A stretch of 5,498 nt of DNA, from NCBI GenBank assembly GCA_015487255.1, contig WFQA01000024.1, forward strand, positions 1 to 5,498, in the 5' to 3' direction. Positions 1 to 5,402 of the stretch are shown here, piece after piece. The translations under genes were made by a program, and so were the position numbers. This DNA is from Paracoccaceae bacterium (GTDB lineage: Bacteria; Pseudomonadota; Alphaproteobacteria; Rhodobacterales; Rhodobacteraceae). The notes beneath the pieces were generated by a model. It had not been told where the DNA came from. It searched no databases and was given only the letters and a program-made list of their open reading frames with translations. Every line of letters starts with the position of its first letter. The first letter of the stretch is position 1.

Positions 1-1
1 C

Positions 2-784
2 GACGCGGGCCTGCAATATCTCAATGCGCGGTACTACGACCCCGAGCTTGGCCGCTTCATTCAGCCCGACTGGTTTGAGGTCACGCAGGCGGGCGTCGGG
101 ACGAACCGGTATGCCTACAGCTTCAACGATCCCGTGAACGCCAGCGATCCGAGCGGGAATGACTTGCTGGATTCCTTTCAAGGGGTGGTGCCAGGCCTCG
201 AGGCAATCGCCGAAAACCGAGAATTGATCAATGGGATTGCAAGTGAATACGAAGTTGATCCCATGGGGTTGGCTAGCATTATTTTCCAAGAAAATTATTG
301 GGGGCTATGGAAAAATGCCAAAAATATTGCTCCGTACGTAGAAAATTATGATGTGTTGCAATGGGCTCCAACATCTGGTTCCTTCGGCTTAACCGAAATG
401 AACATACCTTTGGTTATAGAGCTTTCCAACATTGATCCAAATGCTAAGGATGCCGAACGGCAGGCTTACGCGTTGTTGTCAAACCCTAGATCAGCAATTG
501 AACTTGCGGCAAAATATATTAGAAAAAATGAGGAAGAATTGGGAATGACTCTTGACGGTAGTAAAGCTGCGTACGCCCATAATATGGGCGCTACTCGATA
601 CCGGGATTTTTTGAACGGAACAAATCTTCCTCTTCCCAAAGAGCGAATAGCAAAAAGAAGCAAAGGCTACCAATATGCGATTGGGAAAGCACTCCAGGGT
701 CAAATAACTCTTAAGCCGGACGACTGGGACAAATATTATCCTGATCGCCCTTACAATGGGTTGCAATACAGGTACGAGCAATGA
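2..784 (+). CDS. RHS-repeat protein, C-terminal end (partial), with lysozyme/transglycosylase-like toxin tip
   Basis: Only the last 260 residues are in the window; the frame is open from base 2 and the N-terminus lies upstream. Residues 1-52 are the end of an RHS core (ARYYDP, GRFIQPDWFEV, GVGTNRYAY, NDPVN, DPSG). Residues 53-260 are a variable C-terminal domain with much lower GC, as expected for an exchangeable toxin tip. I see a lytic-transglycosylase/lysozyme-like pattern: IASEYEVDPMGLASIIFQEN, where E97 is the candidate catalytic Glu; GLTEM (129-133) in the place of the family's GLxQM; a P..AIELAAKYI helix; then AAYAHNMG (189-196) in the place of AAYNxG. Inferred role: an effector cleaving peptidoglycan in the periplasm of a rival cell. 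The stop overlaps the start of the next gene by ATGA, and that gene encodes a membrane protein, a fitting immunity partner. The fold call rests on motif order only; another alpha-helical hydrolase is possible. The RHS call is secure. Confidence 0.85.
   Translation, partial: DAGLQYLNARYYDPELGRFIQPDWFEVTQAGVGTNRYAYSFNDPVNASDPSGNDLLDSFQGVVPGLEAIAENRELINGIASEYEVDPMGLASIIFQENYWGLWKNAKNIAPYVENYDVLQWAPTSGSFGLTEMNIPLVIELSNIDPNAKDAERQAYALLSNPRSAIELAAKYIRKNEEELGMTLDGSKAAYAHNMGATRYRDFLNGTNLPLPKERIAKRSKGYQYAIGKALQGQITLKPDDWDKYYPDRPYNGLQYRYEQ
21..157 (+). repeat. RHS core tip, copy A (in the expressed rhs gene)
   Basis: The end of the conserved rhs core, from the LNARYYDP region to DPSG, just before the variable toxin. 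It is repeated in the same orientation and reading frame at 1212-1348, an offset of 1191 bases. By eye about 88 of the first 97 bases are identical, and similarity falls off after the GTNRYAY codons. Such direct repeats are the homology through which orphan toxin tips can replace the expressed one. Confidence 0.9.
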
Positions 785-1197
785 CGCGGATCTGGTCGCT
801 TGGGTTCATATTTTTTCTGGGTGTTACAATCGTCACTGGATGGTATTTTCCTAGCTGGTCCGACGGCTTGGCGAGTTTTGAAGCGGGAGGCGCCTTCTAC
901 TGCCGCGAATTGATGAGTTCAGGAGGCGATGACGACTCTCAACTTGGCGTAAGCATTCTTTTTTTGCTTCCGCTAATTTTTCGCAGCCTTCAGGCTTCAA
1001 CCTCTCCGACGCAATTTGAAGTTGTCGTGGTGGCAGCGAGTTATCTATTGTTTTGGGTGTGGGTTACTCTTGGACTCGAGTGCGGCGAGGTTTTCTATAC
1101 CACATTCGTTCTCCTAGATCCTGCCCTGCTGATGTTATTCTTGGCACAGGCTCTGTCTTTGATATTTTTCTTTGTTCTCTTGTCTATAAAAAGATAG
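781..1197 (+). CDS. Small four-helix membrane protein, probable immunity protein for the upstream RHS toxin
   Basis: A 138-aa hydrophobic protein whose ATG overlaps the toxin stop (ATGA), so translation is probably coupled; upstream there is only a weak AGG as ribosome-binding site. Likely membrane segments are at about residues 5-22, 55-71, 80-99 and 115-135. With a short basic N-terminus and an SIKR C-terminus the topology would be N-in/C-in, placing the acidic loop 23-54 (GGDDD) and loop 100-114 in the periplasm. Each of these loops has one cysteine next to aromatic residues (FYCREL at C41, LECGEVFY at C101), so a periplasmic disulfide is possible. No known family is recognised. Position directly after a polymorphic toxin, small size and overlap point to immunity. 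An inner-membrane, periplasm-facing protein suits a toxin that attacks the cell wall. Function is inferred from context, not from homology. Confidence 0.75.
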   Translation: MTRIWSLGFIFFLGVTIVTGWYFPSWSDGLASFEAGGAFYCRELMSSGGDDDSQLGVSILFLLPLIFRSLQASTSPTQFEVVVVAASYLLFWVWVTLGLECGEVFYTTFVLLDPALLMLFLAQALSLIFFFVLLSIKR

Positions 1198-1207
1198 CTG
1201 ACGTCAG
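1198..1207. repeat. Ten-base perfect palindrome between cassettes
   Basis: CTGACGTCAG follows the immunity-gene stop codon immediately and lies five bases before the second core copy. It is within the short junction between cassette 1 and cassette 2. It may be chance or a trace of the join; there is no T-run, so it is not a convincing terminator. Confidence 0.3.
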
Positions 1208-1211
1208 ACAC

Positions 1212-1348
1212 TCAATGCCAGATACTACGACCCCAAGCTTGGCCGCTTCATTCAGCCCGACTGGTTTGAGGTGACCAAGGCAGGCGTCGGGACGAACCGG
1301 TATGCCTATGCGGGCAACGACCCGGTGAATTTGAGCGATCCGGGGGGG
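1212..1348 (+). repeat. RHS core tip, copy B (orphan cassette)
   Basis: Second copy of the rhs core end, starting at the same core position as copy A and reading YYDPKLGRFIQPDWFEVTKAGVGTNRYAYAGNDPVN. It follows the immunity-gene stop by 15 bases and has no start codon with a ribosome-binding site of its own, so it is a displaced tip rather than a complete rhs gene. The homology with copy A ends at the DPGG/DPSG position, where the variable toxin begins. Confidence 0.9.
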
Positions 1349-1915
1349 GACTTTTGGGGCGAGCTTTTTGGAGCGATTGGCAGTTTTTTTCGGGCGCCGC
1401 GCAAAATGCCAATTTCGACAATACGATTTCGTATGGGAGGGCTGGCCTTGTAGGCGGTACGCTTGCTGGCGCGTACTATGGTACAGCTGCCGGCTGTACC
1501 GTTGGCTGTGCCCCGGATATCATAACGACACCTGGGGGTGCGGTCGCCGGCGGCGGACTGGGCCTCTTACTTGGGGGGCGGATACGGGCTTATCAAAGCC
1601 GGTATTCACAGTGCCGTTGACCGCTGGAACAATGTCGTTCAGAACAAGAAAAACGACGAGGATGCGCAAATTGAACCGCCCTTTGCTTATCCCGATAATT
1701 GGGACGGGACTACTCCTCCAGCTCCTGGATGGGAATGGAAAGGAAGCGATGCGCCTGAAACAGGAAAAGGAAGTTGGATTGGGCCTGACGGAACACAGGC
1801 CCACCCCGACCTCGGCCACGCCGAGCCCATTGGGCCTCACATTGACATTAAGACGCCGGAAGGCCGCAAATGACGATTTTTCCCTGACGGAAAAATTGAA
1901 GAAAAGAAAAGATGA
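1212..1915 (+). pseudogene. Orphan RHS C-terminal toxin cassette, polymorphic toxin type 37-like, disrupted
   Basis: A core tip fused to a different toxin from that of the first gene. The reading frame is open from the core through GDFWGELFGAIGSFF, then must shift by -1 at seven Ts (1384-1390) to continue as SGAAQNANFDNTISYGRAG. It must shift back at six Gs (1573-1578) to read GGGYGLIKAGIHSAVDRW. A TGA at 1871-1873 then sits where TGG (Trp) is expected, and the same frame goes on as RFFPDGKIEEKKR to a TGA at 1913-1915. Repaired, the product has a glycine-rich hydrophobic stretch (about 1440-1590) and a C-terminus with W-x-W-K-G, GSW, HPDLGHAEPIGPH and FPDG, which I recognise as like the polymorphic toxin type 37 (Ntox37) domain. 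Its original stop overlaps the next gene by ATGA. It lacks its own start signal and is probably silent. Both frameshifts are in homopolymers, so sequencing error must be excluded. Confidence 0.75.
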
Positions 1916-2493
1916 TGGCTAATTCAGACACACATCACAATCTTGAACCACTGAGATCATTTGTCATTGGTCACATCAACGACTGGGGAGAACCCGTTGA
2001 AAAAATTATTGATCTGGTGGGGCAATCCAAGCGTCTGTTCATCATCGTTGGCCACGAAGTTTATCCTGCGGAAGACTATATGCGCCAGCACCCAAATCGC
2101 TCACCGCAAGACGGGATTCCGGGTGAAAAATATGAGCCATGCAACGACGTACTTGAGAGTTTACTCGCTAATAACAACACCTGTGGTAACGAGGCGCCAT
2201 TTCTTGTTGCCCTTGAATATCCCGATGTCGGGAACAATCGTCGAGAAAAAGGAACGCATTACTTTGAATTCGGCGGAAAGTATTTTTTGTCTCTAAAGTA
2301 TTCATCTGGGGCGGTTGCAAGTTTGTTTCGAGATGTTGTCGCCTTCAGACCCTTTTGCTGTTTCTTGCATTGCGGTGACCCACAGCATCTGGAGGGTAAG
2401 TTTAGACGACCGCCAGCATGCATGATCGAGGTATTCGACGGAGACGGTTATCTTGTCATACTTGATGACAGAGCAAGCCGAAGGGCGGACTGA
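1912..2493 (+). CDS. Probable soluble immunity protein of the orphan toxin cassette
   Basis: An intact 193-aa reading frame. ATG at 1912 overlaps the ancestral toxin stop (TGA 1913-1915) as ATGA; a second ATG follows directly at 1915. The upstream sequence is A/G-rich (GAAGAAAAGAAAAG) and may serve as a weak ribosome-binding site. There is no signal peptide or membrane segment, so the product is likely cytoplasmic, which would suit a toxin acting in the cytoplasm. Visible traits are a central block with YFEFGGKYFLSLKY and a Cys-rich FRPFCCFLHCGDP stretch. I do not recognise the family. Immunity function is inferred only from its place behind a polymorphic toxin domain. The last residues (DDRASRRAD) are basic and low in hydrophobicity and might be an altered tail next to a recombination junction. 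Retention of an intact frame beside a broken toxin is typical of orphan immunity genes. Confidence 0.65.
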   Translation: MMANSDTHHNLEPLRSFVIGHINDWGEPVEKIIDLVGQSKRLFIIVGHEVYPAEDYMRQHPNRSPQDGIPGEKYEPCNDVLESLLANNNTCGNEAPFLVALEYPDVGNNRREKGTHYFEFGGKYFLSLKYSSGAVASLFRDVVAFRPFCCFLHCGDPQHLEGKFRRPPACMIEVFDGDGYLVILDDRASRRAD

Positions 2494-2582
2494 AGAAAAA
2501 ACGGCTCGAACACAGTTGTGTGAGCAGGCACTTTCAGAAAGTTTCGACCGATGGTTTTTCGTTTATCGAGAAGAAGTTGACG
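2494..2582 (+). other. Short non-coding junction between immunity gene 2 and the third core fragment
   Basis: No gene is supported here. The stretch includes a small inverted repeat around ACACAGTTGTGT (about 2510-2521). Just before the third core fragment, the frame that encodes it reads FIEKKLTDWFEV, which vaguely recalls FIQPDWFEV of the full core. This may be degraded core sequence, but it is too diverged at the DNA level to claim. Confidence 0.4.
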
Positions 2583-2626
2583 GACTGGTTCGAGGTCGCC
2601 AAAGCAGGCGTTGGGATGAACAGGTA
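2583..2626 (+). repeat. RHS core tip, copy C (truncated, diverged)
   Basis: A third fragment of the same core region encodes DWFEVAKAGVGMNR, aligning with DWFEVTKAGVGTNR of copy B. It has about seven base changes over the 41 bases up to 2623. Similarity stops at GTAAGC, where the core would read GTATGCC, which coincides with the candidate left end of the IS66 element. It is probably what remains of a third tip cassette whose toxin part was lost or displaced by the insertion. Confidence 0.75.
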
Positions 2627-2644
2627 AGCGGCACACTTATCGCT

Positions 2645-2674
2645 GGCATGCGTTGCGAAGCCAATTTGACATGG
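2645..2674 (+). repeat. Subterminal inverted-repeat half, left side of IS66
   Basis: GGCATGCG, then ten bases later AAGCC and AATTTGACATGG. The reverse strand at the other end (5402-5368) reads GGTATGCG, then AGGCC and GATTTGACAGG. The two halves agree in order but the right one has about six extra bases in the middle. They probably belong to the transposase-recognised ends. Confidence 0.5.
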
Positions 2675-2766
2675 GGGATATTGTGTTCCAGTGTAACGTA
2701 TGCGGCGGCTACGCCCCATTGATTTTCCTGTTGGGGGGGCGATTTTGTGCTTCTGGTGGGGCTTGC

Positions 2767-2795
2767 GAGCTCGTCAGGGAGTCCGGGACGAGCTC
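2767..2795 (-). terminator. Hairpin overlapping the tnpC stop codon
   Basis: GAGCTCGTC (2767-2775) and GACGAGCTC (2787-2795) form a perfect nine-base stem with an eleven-base loop. The tnpC stop (2794-2796) is at the edge of the stem. No run of U follows on the minus strand, so this is not a classic intrinsic terminator; it could slow decay of, or weakly terminate, the transposase transcript. Confidence 0.4.
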
Positions 2796-4464
2796 ATCCT
2801 GAAGTAATAGCCTGTTCAGCGTAGGCCCATGGCATCAGGGCATCGATGTCCTTATTGCGATGGCCGTTAGCCAGCTTGGTGAAGAGATCGCACAGATAGG
2901 CGTAGGGTTCGACGCCGTTCACTTTGCAGGTTCCGATCAGGCTGGCAAAACGCGCCCAATTCCGGCCGCCCTCGTCATGACCGGCGAAGAGCGCATTGCG
3001 ACGGTTCATGGCCGGGCTGCGGATTGCGTTTTCGACCAGGTTCGAGTCCATATCGACACGGCCGTCCTCCAGAAAGAGGCCGAACCCGTACTGGCGTTTC
3101 AGCATATAGGCCATGGCTTTTCCGAGTTCGGATTTGCGCGACACACGGCCTGCCTGTGCTTCCAGCCATGCGAAGAAGGCATCGACCAGCGGGCGGGAGC
3201 GGTCCTGCCGGATTTTACGACGGATTTCCGGATCCTGGCCGCGGATTTCACCCTCGATCCTGTAGAGTGCAGCGATCCGCACCAACGCCTCGTCGACGAT
3301 CGGGGAGCCCGCCTTGGGTCTGGCCTCAATCAGTTTTCTGCGCCCGTGTGACCAGCAGAACGCCAACTTCAGCGGCTTGCCACCGGCTCGGTCCGGCTCG
3401 GACAGACGGTTATAGCCGCCATAGGCATCGACCTGGATGGTGCCCTCAAACCCGGTCAGGATCTCCTCGGCATGCTCGCCGCTACGCCCCGGGCGATAAT
3501 GGAACACGACCCCCGGCGGTAACGGCCCGCCCCAGCCCCGATCATCGCGCAAAACCACCCAGAGATAGCCGGTTTTCGTCTTTCCGCGCCCCGGATCCAG
3601 CACCGGAGCGGTGGTTTCGTCGACGTAAAGCCGGGAAGTTCCGGATTTCAGCAAGACGGCCATCCGGTCGACGACCGGTGCAATATGGGCGCCCGTCCGG
3701 CCCATCCAGTCGGCCAGAACGGACCGGTCGACCGGGAATCCGTGACGCGCCATGACCCGCGCCTGGCGGTTTAGCGGCATGTGTTCGGAATGTTTCGCCA
3801 CGGCAATATGCGCCAGCATTGCTTCGGTGGGCCAACTGCCCTCCAGCAGATGCGCGGGGGCCCGGGCTTGCGACACGCCTGCGCGCCCCTTGGGACAGGC
3901 ATATTTGGGCCGGATGGTGACAATGACCCTGTATTGGGCTGGAATCACATCGATCCGCTCGGACCGATCCTCTCCGATCCGCACCATATCGCCACAGCCG
4001 CAGGGACAGGCAATACTGTCGGGTTCGATGACGCGCTCAACACGGGGCAGGTTCTCGGGCAGCGCGCGGGATTTGCGCGGTTTGCGGGGCGCTTTCTTTT
4101 CAGGATCGGCCTGCGCTTCGATCTTCGCTTCAACCGCAGCAATCTGTTCCTCGGTTTCGGCCATGGCCGTCTCAAGGTCTTCCAGCGCCAGTTGCAATTG
4201 CGCGGGGTCCAGCTTCTCCGATTTTGGCCCGAACTTCGCGCGCTTGTATTGCGCGATCTGGCCCTGCAATTTTTCGACCAGCTCCGTCAGTTCAGAGATC
4301 AGGGCTTCCTTTTCGGTGACCAATGCCTGTTCATGCAACCGCGCTGCACGTTCGACCGAGGCCTCAAAACGGCTGGCTTCCAAGGCCGCACCCTGCGCCT
4401 CAAAGGCTTTCACCACTTCAGGCGGCAGGTCAGGAAACTGGTTGATATCAAAGGGCTGCGACAT
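2794..4464 (-). CDS. tnpC: IS66-family DDE transposase TnpC
   Basis: The 556-aa transposase catalyses DNA cleavage and joining at the IS ends. In order: an Ala/Glu-rich coiled coil at about 25-120 (the IS66 leucine-zipper region); a basic linker (KKAPRKPRKSR); a zinc-finger-like region 151-200 with CPCGCG (C153, C155, C157) and YACPKG (C190); then an RNase-H-like DDE core. Candidate catalytic residues are D282 (LYVDETTAPVLD), D346 (IQVDAYGGYNRL) and E478 (NLVENAIRSPAMNRRNALF). The C-terminus carries ASLIGTCKVNGVEPYAYL, conserved in the family. Length is normal to slightly long. ATG at 4464 is chosen because MSQPFDINQFPDLP leads straight into the coiled coil; GAAGG lies three bases upstream, a close spacing. 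It is odd that the second zinc pair, normally CxxC, has only C190. Otherwise the protein appears complete. Confidence 0.95.
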   Translation of the reverse strand: MSQPFDINQFPDLPPEVVKAFEAQGAALEASRFEASVERAARLHEQALVTEKEALISELTELVEKLQGQIAQYKRAKFGPKSEKLDPAQLQLALEDLETAMAETEEQIAAVEAKIEAQADPEKKAPRKPRKSRALPENLPRVERVIEPDSIACPCGCGDMVRIGEDRSERIDVIPAQYRVIVTIRPKYACPKGRAGVSQARAPAHLLEGSWPTEAMLAHIAVAKHSEHMPLNRQARVMARHGFPVDRSVLADWMGRTGAHIAPVVDRMAVLLKSGTSRLYVDETTAPVLDPGRGKTKTGYLWVVLRDDRGWGGPLPPGVVFHYRPGRSGEHAEEILTGFEGTIQVDAYGGYNRLSEPDRAGGKPLKLAFCWSHGRRKLIEARPKAGSPIVDEALVRIAALYRIEGEIRGQDPEIRRKIRQDRSRPLVDAFFAWLEAQAGRVSRKSELGKAMAYMLKRQYGFGLFLEDGRVDMDSNLVENAIRSPAMNRRNALFAGHDEGGRNWARFASLIGTCKVNGVEPYAYLCDLFTKLANGHRNKDIDALMPWAYAEQAITSG

Positions 4465-4528
4465 GTGCCTTCATAGCCAAATCACCGCAGAAAGCCCAAT
4501 AGAACATGGCCAAAATCAACCCGCTGAG

Positions 4529-4882
4529 TCACCCTGCCGCAGTCGGCGACCGCACCTTTCGCGCAATCACCCGGCGCCAGTCCAGCCCCTCGAATAGAGC
4601 CTCGAACTGCGCCCGTGACAGCCGCATCACCCCATCCTGAACCTTCGGCCAGGCAAAGCTGCCATGCTCGAGCCGTTTGTAAACCAGCACCAATCCGGTG
4701 CCATCCCAGACCAGAATTTTCAATCTGTCGCCGCGTTTCGAGCGGAAGATCACCGTCAGCCCTGAATGCGGATCAAGCCCCAACTCGTTTTGCACCGTCG
4801 CCGCCAGACCGTCATGTCCACGCCGGAAGTCTACAGGGCGTGTCGCGATCACGATCGGCAGGCGCTGGCCCGCGATGATCAT
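4529..4882 (-). CDS. tnpB: IS66-family accessory protein TnpB (Orf2)
   Basis: The 117-aa protein shows the hallmark order of IS66 Orf2: VIATRPVDFRRGHDGLAATV (11-30), DPHSG (37-41), VIFRSKRGDRLKILVWDGTG (44-62), then LVYKRLEHGSFAWP. TnpB is required together with TnpA and TnpC for efficient transposition in studied members, but its biochemical role is unclear. The start codon overlaps the tnpA stop (ATGA, 4879-4882), so it is probably made by translational coupling. A 64-base gap separates it from tnpC. Length and motifs are complete, with no sign of decay. Confidence 0.95.
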   Translation of the reverse strand: MIIAGQRLPIVIATRPVDFRRGHDGLAATVQNELGLDPHSGLTVIFRSKRGDRLKILVWDGTGLVLVYKRLEHGSFAWPKVQDGVMRLSRAQFEALFEGLDWRRVIARKVRSPTAAG

Positions 4883-5310
4883 GCAGCCCCACCACGAAGG
4901 GCGCGCACCAAGGCGACCGCCCGACCCACCGCAACGGTGCCCGGCACTCGCATCACGATGCCATCGCCAATCTGGATGTCGATGATGCCCTCCGCAGCAT
5001 CCTGATGCTCGGGCGATGCTGCAGCCTCAGCTTCAACAGTGACAGGCACAAAATTCGATACGCGCGCCGCGCCAGCCTGACCCATCACTTCCGCGGGCAG
5101 AACCAGAAGGCCCTCGCGGGCCTGCCGGCGCCAATCTGATAGCTGATGGGGAATGATCTGGTAACGCCGCGCGACATCAACCACGCGAACTCCGGGCTGA
5201 AAACTCTCCGCCACAATCCGTGCCTTCACATCATTCGGCCACCGCCGATTCCCACGGGGCCGATCCACCACCTCGCATCGTCCGCCAAACCCTTCACCAC
5301 CATCAGCCAT
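4879..5310 (-). CDS. tnpA: IS66-family accessory protein TnpA (Orf1), HTH
   Basis: A 143-aa small basic protein. Residues about 24-62 form a helix-turn-helix region (WPNDVKARIVAESFQPGVRVVDVARRYQIIPHQLSDWRRQ) of the IS3/IS66 TnpA type, likely to bind the IS ends. The C-terminal part (DIQIGDGIVMRVP..., VGRAVALVRAL) is the usual IS66 Orf1 tail. ATG at 5310 is chosen over the upstream TTG at 5322 because GGAGGG (5315-5320) lies four bases before ATG, and the TTG start would overlap that site. It is the first gene of the tnpA-tnpB-tnpC operon. A TTGACA on the reverse strand at 5375-5370 could be its -35 box, but no good -10 box is seen. Confidence 0.9.
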   Translation of the reverse strand: MADGGEGFGGRCEVVDRPRGNRRWPNDVKARIVAESFQPGVRVVDVARRYQIIPHQLSDWRRQAREGLLVLPAEVMGQAGAARVSNFVPVTVEAEAAASPEHQDAAEGIIDIQIGDGIVMRVPGTVAVGRAVALVRALRGGAA

Positions 5311-5314
5311 CAGA

Positions 5315-5320
5315 CCCTCC
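5315..5320 (-). promoter_or_regulatory. Ribosome-binding site of tnpA
   Basis: GGAGGG on the minus strand is a strong Shine-Dalgarno match four bases before the ATG at 5310. It decides this start over the in-frame TTG at 5322. Confidence 0.75.
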
Positions 5321-5367
5321 AATCAAAAACTCTGGCGGATCATCCCAAACCAATCGCCGGACCGGAA

Positions 5368-5402
5368 CCTGTCAAATCAATGGGGCCTAAACGGCGCATA
5401 CC
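5368..5402 (-). repeat. Subterminal inverted-repeat half, right side of IS66 (candidate end)
   Basis: On the reverse strand this reads GGTATGCGCCGTTTAGGCC, then CCATTGATTTGACAGG. It matches the left side in the GG-C/T-ATGCG and ATTTGACA blocks with a six-base length difference. GTATGCGCC at 5401 resembles the GTAAGCG start of IS66 ends. The TTGACA inside (5375-5370) may double as the -35 box of tnpA. Confidence 0.45.

Larger units (their letters stand above)
2624..5401 (-). mobile_element. IS66-family insertion sequence (right boundary uncertain)
   Basis: The element holds the full IS66 gene set tnpA-tnpB-tnpC in order on the minus strand. About 2.8 kb is the usual size for this family. The left end is set at GTAAGCG, a terminus typical of IS66 elements as I know them, exactly where rhs-core homology ends. 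The right end is provisional: the reverse strand from 5401 starts GTATGCGCC and shares with the left side the pattern G-C/T-ATGCG followed by ATTTGACA. Another possible end is 5452 (GTAGCGCC), and a further left alternative is 2646 (GCATGCG). No matching 8-bp target duplication was found for any pair. All three genes look intact in frame. Confidence 0.8.

Noticed and set aside
1271..1453. A separate small gene starting at GTG 1271
   Set aside because: The GTG is inside the rhs core repeat (FEVTKAG), has no ribosome-binding site, and the frame is simply the first, unshifted part of the orphan toxin.
1368..1922. 184-aa plus-strand open frame through the orphan toxin
   Set aside because: It lies in the third frame, which is neither of the two that spell the toxin; composition is Trp/Arg/Cys-rich and it overlaps the ATGA immunity start.
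2453..2722. 89-aa plus-strand frame running from immunity gene 2 into the IS left end
   Set aside because: It spans the recombination junction and the IS terminus in a frame different from both the immunity gene and the core fragment; no motif.
3024..3755. Long plus-strand open frames opposite tnpC (also 2860-3351, 3752-4597 and 3781-4476)
   Set aside because: They lie antisense to a clearly conserved transposase in GC-rich DNA, encode Arg/Pro-rich or low-complexity proteins, and have no family motif.
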